The notes under the pieces were generated by a model. The model did not search any database and had not been told where the DNA came from. It was given only the letters and a program-made list of their open reading frames with translations. From Parapristionchus giblindavisi (Eukaryota; Nematoda; Chromadorea; Rhabditida; Diplogasteridae), in the NCBI GenBank assembly GCA_943737045.1, contig CALSFV010000444.1, positions 64,501 through 128,500 of the forward strand: DNA of 64,000 nucleotides, in the 5' to 3' direction. Position 1 is the first letter of the stretch. Each line of letters begins with the position of its first letter. Made by a program: the position numbers and the translations under genes. This document shows positions 1-9,969 of this stretch, piece after piece.

Positions 1-210
1 TCTCCCTCTCCCTCTCCCTCTCCCTCTCCCTCTCCCTCTCCCTCTCCCTCTCCCTCTCCCTCTCCCTCTCCCTCTCCCTCTCCCTCACCCTCTCCCTTTC
101 CCTCCTCCCTCTCAACTCCCTCCTCCCTCCTCCCTCCTCCCTCTACCTTTACCTCTCCCTCCCTATCCCTCTCCCTCCTCCCTCTCCCTCCTCCCTCTCC
201 CTCCCTCTCA
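1..210. repeat. (CTCCCT)n pyrimidine hexamer microsatellite
   Basis: The first ~85 bases are near-perfect CTCCCT units. They then decay into mixed CCTCCCTCT variants as far as about 210. The strand is purely pyrimidine. The same hexamer recurs near 8.5, 9.15-9.48, 9.67-9.83 and 38.28 kb. The array probably runs beyond the left edge of the window. Confidence 0.95.
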
Positions 211-685
211 ATTACTCCACCTCTCCATCCGTCATTTGACAGTAATCATGAATATAACATGGTGTCGTCACTCATGACAATGGTTCCTCTTTTCATTGTA
301 ACATCTTCTTATAATACTTCGTCATTCTAATGAACGAGTAAAGAGTTCCATATCATACTATTCCCCTTCTATTATCTATCATTATCGAGTCCATCATTCA
401 ATATCATCATATTAACCATATCTCTTCTTTTTTTCTTGTCCAAAGTCTTTCTTGGAATATTTTTGAAAAGATATTTTGATGTGATCTTTTGATGTTCATT
501 CATTGAACTTTTGATTTAGAATCTTATGAGAACTCAATTAGATTGTGTACACTATGCTTACCTTGGAAACGAAACATTTTCATCATATTCATCTCTCACC
601 TATCCCTCTCTCTCCATCCCTCTCCATCCCCTCCTCTCCTTCTTCCATCTCATCTTATATATTTCATCTCATAATCCATTACAGT
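211..685. other. AT-rich 5' flank of the carboxypeptidase gene
   Basis: I see no coding exon here. The frame upstream of the chosen carboxypeptidase start is open back to 545 and has an earlier ATG. The translation there is low-complexity (Ser/Pro/Ile/His) and would bury the signal peptide, so I treat it as leader. Confidence 0.5.
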
Positions 686-3111
686 ATGACCCATGATTGG
701 GTTTTGAATCTACTTATTATATTTCCAATATATACAAATGCAATAGAAGGATATAAGAATTACTCAGGGTAAGATAGATCAAAATGAATATTGTAATGGA
801 ATGAAGTACTTCTCTTTCAGATATCAAATCTTTCAACTTTCTCCTCAAACAGAAAAACATCTTCAATACATTGGTAAACTTGATGAAGGACTAGGATTCG
901 AGGTTAGACTATTCAATTGATTGATTCAATTGTATTCATTGAATGAAAAGACCTTGATGACATCATTATCTATTATAGTTAGATGTTCTTCGTGCTGTTA
1001 ATAGAATTGGATCACATTCTGAAGTATTAGTATCACCTAATAGAATCAAAGATCTTACTAATTCATTGAATTCTGTTCAACTTCCTCATGAAATAGCTGG
1101 TAATGAATCTAATCAATCGATATAACTACAATACTCATTATAGTTCCTGATGTTGGAGCAATCGTTGCGAGAGAACGACGAGCTTTGAGCAATCCTAATC
1201 CAGGAACATTTGATCCTTTTCATTATTATTCATATGAAGATGTAAAGATCAAAGATCAATTTATCATTCTAATATATTTCTTTCTTCTAGCAAATGAGAT
1301 ATCTTGATTTTGTTGCATCGAGAAGATTTTCATTTGTTACTCAAGGAATTCTCGCACATTCAACAGAACGAAGACCTATCAAATTCCTTAGAGTAATCAT
1401 TTGATCTTTGATCTTTGATCTTTAAACTCTGTTTATAGATTGGTTATCCATCAAAGGAATTCAAACCAGCAGTGGTAGTAGAAGCAGGTATTCATGCACG
1501 TGAATGGATTGCACATGCTACTGCTCTTTATACTATACATGAGGTTAGATTCATATTGATTGATTTATTGATTAATCGATCGATCGATCGGTTGATTGAT
1601 CTCATCGTTCGATTGATTGATTTTGATCGATTGGCTAATTGATAGATCGATTTATTGATTGATTGATTGATTGATTAATAGATAGATCGATTTGTTGATT
1701 GATTGATTTATTGATTGATTCATTGGTTGATTAATCAAGACGAGGAATACATTTCAGTTGACAACAGATGGAGTTTATGAAAATCTCTTGAAGACGATCG
1801 ATATTTACGTTATTCCTAATATAAATCCAGATGGATATGAATATTCTAGATTACATGATAGATTATGGAGAAAGACAAGGTATTAGATAGAGATCAAAGA
1901 TCAAAGATCATAGATGGAGTTAAGATCAGGTCCTCGTGGACCTCAAAGATGTTATGGAGTGGATGGTAATAGACAATTTCCATTCTTCTATGCATATGAT
2001 GGTACAAGTAAAGATCCATGCAGGTAATATAATCTTTATCTTTCAATTTATATGATCTATATGATGTATTCAGTGATATATTCCATGGAGATGGACCAAT
2101 TACTGAACCTGAATATGCAGGATTATCACGATTCCTTCTTGCCCATAAGTATCTTTATACATTCATTCACTATAACAATCAATAATCTTTTTGTCCTCTT
2201 AAGGAAAACAATTCGTGCATATTTATCCGTACATTCATATGGAGGAAATATCCTTTATCCCTTCGGATACAAAAAGAGAACTTATCCTGATGATGTCAAA
2301 GATCTTGTAAGTTATAATCGATATTCAATCAAGGATACCGTAATCCATTCAGATCTGGGCAGGAAACAGAATGGCCGCTGCTATTGAAAGAGTACATGGA
2401 AATAAATATAAAGTAGACAATTCAGCCGATGGTCTATGTATGTTTCATTATTGAGATGAGAGATCAAAGATTAATATTGATTTAGATGCGGCTGCTGGAG
2501 CCTCAGATGATTATGCTAAATCAATTGGAATTAAATATGCGTTTACATTAGAATTAAGACCAACTGAATCAGAATCATTAGCTAAACGAGGATTTGAACT
2601 GCCTGTGTCGTAAGTTATAATAATTTTTTTGAATTTTTTTATCCAAAAACATCGTTTAAAATTAAATGTAATATATGATTTTTTAGTGAGATTCGTCCCG
2701 CGACAGAAGAAGCCTTCGAAGGAATTGTAGAAATGGCAATTATAGTTAGAAATGAACGGTAGTATATTAGAATATATGTATTCCTTTCTCCTTTTTATTC
2801 CTTTCACTTCTCATCTTATTCTATTCTATAGACGTACTCCTTCTACTATCCCATCTCGTCCTATCATCCGAAGACCTTCTCCTCCTCCTCTACTCACTCC
2901 TAAGAAACAATTAGGCATTACACGTAGAAAACCCAAACCAATCAATAATCGAAAGAGTGTAATCTTACAACGAAGAATGACTGTAAAAGGATCTCAATCT
3001 CTTCATCCAAAACGAGTAAATGGAACAATATCATCTTCATTATCATCAAATCATCAATTACACCATTCACCACCTCCATCTGGAGTTGTTCGCACATGGG
3101 TCAAAGGATGA
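686..3111 (+). CDS. Secreted zinc carboxypeptidase, M14 family
   Basis: Removes C-terminal residues from peptides (M14A, carboxypeptidase A-like), probably outside the cell. The start at 686 opens a short hydrophobic signal-like segment. About a dozen small exons follow (686-768, 821-902, 979-1099, 1144-1241, 1291-1392, 1439-1544 and onward). The propeptide comes first (exons at 821-1241). The catalytic landmarks are all visible: GIHAREW with zinc His and Glu (about 1490), DGNRQF supplying the substrate-binding Asn-Arg (about 1965), HSYGG with the third zinc His (about 2235), a Tyr in the AGASDDY loop (about 2495), and the general-base Glu in FTLELRP (about 2550). The enzyme is therefore predicted to be active. 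A last exon (2832-3111) adds a basic, Pro/Arg-rich tail of ~90 residues that is not part of the catalytic fold. Family call is firm; the first exon is less certain. Confidence 0.88.
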
Positions 3112-3874
3112 TGATGATCATCAAATCGTCAATTACACCATTCACCACCATCATCAATGGGTCAAAGGATGAATCAATCAATATAGATCTTGAATAGTAG
3201 GCCATAGACATTCCTTTATTTCTTTATATCTTTCATTCTTTATTCTATTCGGGTTTAATATCTAACATGTTCCGTTGCTTTACTTTATCATTCCATTTCC
3301 TTTTTATCTTTTAATTGTTTTATTGCTGTGCAACTATTATTTCAATTTTGTTTAAAATATTCTAGTGAGATTTGTGGCTAAAACAAGTCGATTGGGATAT
3401 ACTGTAACAGATGGAATAGATGATATTGATGAATCAATAAATGGTAGATGGATTATAAAATAGTTTGATATTGTAGATGAGAGATGACGAAATACCTTAA
3501 TATTGATTATTATAGATCAATATATCGATTATATGATTACTTGATTAGAAAATACAAATCTTCCCAATTCATTTGGTTGAGGGAAAGCTGATTGAACAAT
3601 GAATGAAAGACGTAGTTGATCTCTACAATAAAAATGAATATTAGTAGACTATGAAATCCAAAAAAAATTGTTCTAAGTTTTGACAATATTGAGAAATGTT
3701 TAATATTCATCACATGTACTTTGGGTACAAATAGGATATATGTATGAAAACGTACACATGAATAGATAGAATCATTTTCTTCTCAATTAATCTATTCATT
3801 GTATTGGTTCCATTAGTATATGTATATAGTAGAGGAAGGAATAAATTCATCTTCCATGATTCTAATTTGATTGA
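3112..3874. other. Intergenic, one possible small exon
   Basis: Mostly AT-rich. After a TTCTAG acceptor-like site near 3365 there is a short open stretch (about 3368-3463, + strand) reading VAKTSRLGYTVTDGIDDIDE and ending in TAG. Its composition is coding-like. It could be an alternative last exon of the carboxypeptidase or a decayed exon. Confidence 0.3.
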
Positions 3875-5578
3875 TTAGAATAGAAGAAGTATTGAATGAA
3901 TAATACCAGGTAGACTAGATAGATCAACTCTTGCATTTTGATCACATTGAATAGATAAAGATAGATTGAAATCACCACGAGGTACAGTGAACATTCGATC
4001 AAATCTTCCACTTTTACAAAGTGATTCTATTGTTTGATTGAATAGATCCTCATAGATATGATAGACTATATCAAATGGCTGAAATGATAATGAAATGATA
4101 TGGTATATTGCAGATTAGGAATCAAGGAGGAAGAACCACAGAATGAAGATGGGAATGGAAATGGAAATGGGAACGAGAACGGGAATGGAAATGGGGGAGG
4201 GAATGGTAATAATTATGGTAATGGTTCACCTGAAGGACAGGGTAATCCGATGGAGGGAGGGAATGGACAGGATGGAGATCCATTTGGATCGAATGGAGGG
4301 GGAAATCATCCATTTGGGGGAGGAGGAAATGGAGGGAATTCCCCATTTGGAAGTGGGGATGGAATGGGTGGAGGGAACCCTTTTGGTAATGGAGGAGGCC
4401 CTTTTGGGGGAGGTCCCTTTGGTGGAGATGGTGATGGATTTGGGAATGGAGATGGAAACGGAGGAGGGGATGGTGGAGGTTGGAGGAAACGTTATCGAAG
4501 GAGACAGAAGAAAGAGGCCAGGTTGGTCTTGATATTACTGAATATGATAAGATATCATCTGAATTATTATTGATTACTGTAGATTGAATTATTGATTGAT
4601 CATCCTGTACCTGTTGGTAATCTCATAGTCATCTTCAATGATAATAATTTCTCTCTGATTATTGAATCTAAAACCTAAAATCAATCAATAATTATTTCTC
4701 TATTGAATCAATTGATATGTTCAGGGAATAACTTCAATAATCAAGGAACAAGTCAAATCTTCTGTTTTTCCAATCAATTTCATTCTTTTCGATACAATTC
4801 TTCCTATGATCTCATCCATTTCTGCATTTTCATTTATTTCACTTTTCTTTTGATTCCCAATATCTTGAATATTACTGTAATTATATCTGTATATATAACG
4901 GGTGAATAAACTATTCTTACCATCGTAATGCAGGATCAATATAAGGCCATCCATCTATTTCCATTATTTTAATTGGTCCAATAATTCCTTTCGTATGAAT
5001 AACTCGTCTCCATGGAAATTCTCTTTTATATAATATAGGACGAACTTCAACAATTCCATTAAAAGCTCCTTTCAATTCATCTATCTCAATCAAATTATTT
5101 ATTTTATGCAATTATTCAAATGTTTCATAATTTCTTATACGGTATAAATATGATGCATATATTGAATACTAAGCAAAAAGAATTTAGCTACTTAAATATA
5201 AATAAAACTTACAACTAAATGAAAATGTTCATGATGTCTAATCAATTTAACTGAATTGATTGAATGGAGAAAGAAATGATATTCATATAGAGATAATCCA
5301 GCTCCATCTAGATAATGTTCACTTGAAAATCCTGATAATCTAAAATTATTGATTATTCAGATATATTTGATTGTAGTGATTACTTTCTTTGATATAGAAG
5401 AGTAAGATCATTGAATGCTTCAATGAATGAATTCACATTTACCTATACAATGAATATATTGAATGAATATGTAATAGATCTCACTTACATCTACAAATAG
5501 AGTTGTCTTCTTATGAATAGATTCATGGTCACTTGATACAATACATATGAATAGAATAAATATAATGAAAGTGGACAT
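3875..5578 (-). CDS. Unrecognised secreted protein, ~311 aa, eight exons
   Basis: I do not recognise the family. Eight minus-strand exons join with consistent phase: 5578-5489, 5442-5384, 5339-5213, 5084-4921, 4874-4733, 4674-4611, 4576-4491 and 4078-3875. Together they make 312 codons including the stop. The protein begins with a clear signal peptide (MSTFIIFILFICIVSS). It continues with a His-containing segment (LIRHHEHFHLV), a charged middle with KMEMDGWPY-like blocks, and a C-terminal exon containing SLCKSGRFDRMFTVPRGDF. The last intron (4079-4490) covers a purine-rich low-complexity tract, which could alternatively be read through as a His/Ser/Leu/Pro-rich exon. The fifth exon has an in-frame stop just past its donor (4721), so a shorter isoform is possible. 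Exon chain moderately sure; function unknown. Confidence 0.6.
4140..4490. repeat. Purine-rich GGNAATGGN low-complexity tract
   Basis: The plus strand is an imperfect array of GGAAATGG/GGTGGAGG units. One plus frame (4100-4573) stays open as Gly/Asn/Asp-rich protein with recurring PFG blocks. The minus strand gives His-rich and Pro-rich frames. The surrounding exons are on the minus strand and their phases fit when this tract is intron, so I do not call a Gly-rich gene. Confidence 0.6.
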
Positions 5579-6090
5579 AGAAGATAATGAGAAGAAGTGT
5601 CACCTGACTCTCCACATTGAAGACTCTATTTTATCACATTACATCTATCTTTTATAATCTATTTTTTCATGTTTTATTTTTATTATTCAAAATTCAAAGC
5701 AAATTTTCAGATCAACTTAATTTTTCTTCAAAACAATCAATTTGTCATTTGTGTTGAAGTTTGAACAGATTTTTTTCGTTTGTGTGTATATGTGTGATGA
5801 TATTCACGAAAAACATCTGCTGAAATATTAATTCAAGCTAATTCTTCCATTGCAGAAAAAGCGCAGTTTTTGAAACGCAGTAAAATTGGTGGTGTACGTT
5901 GTGTAGCGAAATGTATACGGTAAGAATAACCGTCTTTCTTTTTCGTCTGTTTGGTTTTCAAATTCGAAATTATTTAATTCATTTGTTGTATACTATTTTC
6001 GTTATTATAAAATTAATACATCCAGGGATTAAATCACCAACTCTTCTCGTTATCTTTGTTTGACCCGTTACCACAAATCAAGAAACAACC
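5579..6090. other. Bidirectional promoter/leader region
   Basis: Lies between the divergent starts of the minus-strand secreted gene and ISY1. An acceptor-like TTGCAG near 5854, a donor-like GGTAAGA near 5930 and an acceptor near 6026 suggest a non-coding leader exon of ISY1. No coding frame was recognised. Confidence 0.4.
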
Positions 6091-7414
6091 ATGGTAAGAG
6101 CTTATTCTCTTTTCTACTTTATGTGTCAAATAAATGTATTTTCAAATGTATTAGTGACATGAGACTCAAGCTAGTAATCCATTGATTCAGGCTCGTAATG
6201 CTGAAAAGGCGATGACAACTCTGGCCCGTTGGAGGCGATTGAAGGAAGAAGAAGAGAAAGGACCTGTTGCAAAGAGACCTCATGATACTAAGGTTCGTTA
6301 TAAAGCCTTTTGCTTTTCATCCACATCTTTATTGTATCCTTATTATTCAGGAATGTGGAAATCTCGGAGATGCAGAACGTTTCCGCCGTGAAATTGCAAA
6401 GGATATAGCTAAAAAGATTGCTCTTATTCAGGTTTCTTCGTATCCTTTTTTGTTCTTATTCAATATGATTATATTTAGAATCCTGGTCTTGGTGAATATA
6501 AGATTCGTGATATGAATGATGAGATCAATAAACTCCTTCGTATTAAATTGGCATGGGAATATCGAATAAAAGAATTAGGAGGACCAGATTATCGGTATGA
6601 TATAGAGATGATGAATAAATGAATAATGTGTTGATTATAGAAAGATAGCTCCTCGTCAATTAGATCGTGAAGGAAGAGAAGTTTCATCTAATAGAGGATA
6701 TAAATACTTTGGAGCTGCTAAAGATCTTGCTGGTGTTCGAGAATTATTCGAAAAGAATACAGAAATAGAGGTTAGTTGATTGATCTTTGATCTTTGATCT
6801 TTAGTCGGATGTATTGTAGGGTATACGAAAGACTCGAGCAGAGTTAATGAAGAATGTAGATGCAGACTATTATGGATATATGGATGATGATGATGGTCTT
6901 CTTGTTCCATTAGAAAAAGTTGCTGAAGAAAAAGCAAGAGAAGCTATTATCAAGGTTCATTTTTTATGAATTCATACACATTTTAAGTGTCTTCGTTTCT
7001 TTGAAATACCATTCATTTTCTTATTTTATTCATTCACTCTTAACTCAATTTTATTGTAGAAGTTCGAAGAAGAAGGAGGAGAACGTCTTCTTAAAGAAAA
7101 AGATGATGATATCGATATTGATATCTATAAGGTTGAAAAGGAGGTATCTTATTTGTTTATTATCCTCTAGTTATTATGACTTCTTCTGAATGTTAGAGTT
7201 GTACATTACGATATAGTATTAGTATGGTATTAACATGTATTAAATATTAAAGGAAGGAGAAGAAAGTGAAATGGAGACACGAGAATCGATTGTTGTTGGT
7301 GAAGATGGTAGAAAGATGACAATTAGACATGTTATGGTTCCTTCTCAACAAGATATTGAAGAACTTATACTTGAAAGGAAGAAACAAGCATTGAGAGACA
7401 AATTCTTATCTTAA
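6091..7414 (+). CDS. isy-1: ISY1 pre-mRNA splicing factor
   Basis: ISY1 belongs to the NineTeen complex (Prp19-associated) of the spliceosome, acting in the nucleus at the first catalytic step. The ATG (6091-6093) is its own exon; the next begins at 6191, giving the family N terminus [15 protein letters not shown]. Further recognisable blocks are [68 protein letters not shown] and the acidic [11 protein letters not shown], all in the order of human and C. elegans ISY1. The C-terminal third is Lys/Glu-rich and probably helical, ending with [14 protein letters not shown]. Length (~270 aa) fits the family. One intron carries the GATCTTT heptamer seen throughout the window. No lesion seen. Confidence 0.95.
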
Positions 7415-8182
7415 ACTTATTGATTCATTTATAATATCATTCCTCTATTTATATTGATCTTTGATCTCTTCCATTGTTGTATACGTTTTGTATCATCTAT
7501 GTGTTGTTAATGTATTCGTTTATCGGTTGAAATAGAAATGAATGAATAATGTAATAGATGAATGAAATGAAAGAGTGATGGGATGAGATACCCGTATATA
7601 TTCATTCACTATCTCATATCTCATATGTTCATTCAATCGTATACTCTAGATATGACAGAATAGAATGAATAGTATTAATATAATAGATATAGAAAGACTA
7701 GATGATTCATTACATAGATCTTGATTAGAACACACACATATCACTTCTCGTTCTACCTATAATTATATATATCATCATCATCTATTCAAAGAAGACTTGT
7801 CTACAAAATTATTTGATGGAATATTTCTAAGAATACTGTTTAGTTTTTTTCTGATCTAGATCTTATTATAAAAGGTTGTTAAATGCGTGCGAATTTTTTC
7901 ATAAATAATATTTTCTGAAATATTTGCTTCATCGGAAATACTCATGCATTATTTAACACTCTTGATATTATGATATACATATAACTCTTTCTGATACTAA
8001 ATCTTTCAATATCTATATTCATAAACTATCTAATATGTAGACTAAAAGACTAAATATCTATATTCATAAACTATCTAATATGTAGACTATCTATTAATGT
8101 CATCATGAACATATTATAGTATTAGTAATGAGTAAATGATAGTAATGGTAAGAATAAGAAAGGGAAATGAGTAGACTTCATT
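7415..8182. other. Intergenic, AT-rich
   Basis: Lies between the convergent 3' ends of ISY1 and the cysteine-rich gene. A duplicated ~40-base block (AAATATCTATATTCATAAAC... at about 8003-8045 and 8051-8087) is the only structure noticed. Confidence 0.5.
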
Positions 8183-9081
8183 TCATTTCCTTTTCTTCTC
8201 TTCAATGGTAATGACAGATTGAAAACGAACAGGATTGGATTTACATCCTTCTGGATAATATGAAAGAGATGATTCTGGCATACATGTCAAGGCTGTTGAA
8301 TATCCTTTCTTTAGATTATATCTGCAATATTTATCATAATTATTGATTGAGAGACTAATATTCATTTATGCATGGATATTTTTTAAAGATATTGGAACAC
8401 ATTGGGTACATTTTAGTTGAGATATATTGAGATTATTAGAGCGTGAATATTATATAGCTAATTTATGAAGAGTAGAAGAGACAGATGGTCCTAGAGAGAT
8501 GGAGAGGGAGAGGAGGGGTAGAGAGAGAGGGAGAGGGAGAGGGAGAGGTAGAGAGAGAGGGAGAGGGAGAGGGAGAGGAGGGGAGAGGGAGAGAGAGAGA
8601 GGGGGAGGGAGAGGGAGAGGGAGAGGGAGAGGGAGAGGGAGAGGGAGAGGGAGAGGAGGGGTAGAGGTAGAGAGAAGAGGGAGAGGGAGATACTTACTTT
8701 GATATCCTTAAACATAGAGATCCTTGACATACATTACAATTAGTAATTCCATTACAATCAGTCCCTTCGAAACAATATATTGATGAAGCTTAATATAACT
8801 AATTATATAAGAAGAATAGAAAGAGAAAGAGTACTCAGTTTCATCTATAATTTATACTTTTAGTTTCTCGTTTCAGATATGCTTATGGCGGAAAATTATG
8901 CTAGATTTAAAAAAAATTTTGTATTATTAAGCAACTATGAAAAGATAGAAAAGTTGAACGATGAATGTTTGTAAAGTATTGTATCAACTACTGCATATTA
9001 ATAATTATGATAATTGGTTTGAATAAATAATTAACCTGAATGAAGATATAATAGAAGAACTAAATAAGTCCATTTAGACAT
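8183..9081 (-). CDS. Small secreted cysteine-rich protein, three exons
   Basis: Three exons with consistent phases (9081-9036, 8788-8699, 8321-8183) make a ~91-residue protein. It starts with a signal peptide (MSKWTYLVLLLYLHSA). Five cysteines then follow in a tight pattern (IYCFEGTDCNGITNCNVCQG, then SLC). The last exon adds two more cysteines (LTCMPESS, EGCKSNP) and a basic tail. Such spacing is typical of small disulfide-rich secreted nematode proteins (ET-module or Ly6-like), but I cannot assign a family. A possible extra exon encoding KCTQCVPIS lies near 8380-8410 without a convincing acceptor; including it would add two cysteines. The second intron consists largely of the GGGAGA purine array. 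Confidence 0.62.
8501..8690. repeat. (GGGAGA)n purine microsatellite inside an intron
   Basis: Nearly pure AG strand made of GGGAGA, GAGAGA and GGAGGGG variants. It fills most of intron 2 of the minus-strand cysteine-rich gene, so it is a CT tract in that gene's transcript, immediately downstream of the donor at 8698. A long polypyrimidine run next to a 5' splice site may affect splicing. Confidence 0.95.
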
Positions 9082-9139
9082 TGAAACTCATCTATCTCAA
9101 TGATGAAGAGTCAATGATGAGAAACATCAAAATAGGAAA

Positions 9140-9485
9140 GGAAGAGGGAGAAGGAGAAGAGGGAGAGGGAGAGGAAGGGGGGAGAAGGAGAGGGAGAGGT
9201 AGACTGGAAGAAAAGAAAGAAGAGTACTATAGAGAATATTCGAAATTGAGAAATGAAAAAAATATGTATAGAAATTGAATCAAAGAAGGGTAGAATGACA
9301 TGAAAGAGGAGGAGTTAAGAGATCGAAATGAAGATGATGTAGAAGGAGAGGGAGAGGGAGAAGGGAGAGGGAGAGGGAGAGGGAGAGGGAGAGGGAGAGG
9401 GAGAAGGAGAGGGAGAGGGAGAGGGAGAGGGAGAGGGAGAGGGAGATGGAGAGGGAGATGGAGAGGGAGAGGGAGAAAGAGGTGG
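9140..9485. repeat. (GGGAGA)n purine microsatellite, two blocks
   Basis: Blocks at about 9143-9206 and 9342-9480 are built of GGGAGA with GGAGAT and GGAGAA variants. They lie in the divergent region between the cysteine-rich gene (-) and the lectin mosaic gene (+). Open frames across them encode only Arg/Gly/Glu repeats and are not genes. Confidence 0.95.
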
Positions 9486-9660
9486 ATATGAGGATTGAGA
9501 TGCATAAAAGGATATCTTAGAATGATGAAGAGAGAAAGGAATAGATGAGGTAGATGTCTATGGAGAAGAAGAAAGAAGTCAGAATAGATAATGAGTCCCA
9601 TACAATTGTTTTCTATTCCCGAATTGTTACTTTGTGAGAGAATGAGAGTATAATGTATGC

Positions 9661-9835
9661 AACATCTCTACCTCTCTCCCTCTACCTCTCCCTATACCTC
9701 TTCCTCTCCCTCTCCCTCTTCCTCTCTCCCTCTTCCTCTCCCTCTCCCTCTCCCTCTCTCCTCCTACCTCTCCCTCTACCTCTCCCTCTCCTTCTACCTC
9801 TCCTTCTACCCCTACCTCTCCCCCCCCCCTCACCC
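9661..9835. repeat. (CTCCCT)n tract in inverse orientation, with a poly-C run
   Basis: CTCCCT/CTACCT units ending in a run of C near 9826. It is the same hexamer as the upstream purine blocks but flipped, so ~180 bases apart the two tracts could base-pair or form mirror-repeat structures just upstream of the lectin gene start at 9970. Confidence 0.93.
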
Positions 9836-9969
9836 TATACCTCTCGATTCATCTACTTTATCCCACCCTTTGCTAGTATACTTAGATTGTATATACATGA
9901 GAACAGGATAAGAATGAACAAAAGAGAGAATATCTCCATAGACTACTCATATATTCAATATACTCTACA

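Noticed and set aside
545..685. N-terminal extension of the carboxypeptidase to an earlier ATG
   Set aside because: It would place ~47 low-complexity residues before a clear signal-like segment; the ATG at 686 is simpler.
4100..4573. 157-codon Gly/Asn-rich plus-strand frame
   Set aside because: No splice partner or signal peptide was found, the tract is low-complexity, and flanking exons on the minus strand fit in phase if it is intron. Kept only as a finding.
8491..8730. Long Ser/Leu or Arg/Gly open frames over the hexamer repeats
   Set aside because: They are direct translations of CTCCCT/GGGAGA microsatellite in several frames at once, with no start context or domain.
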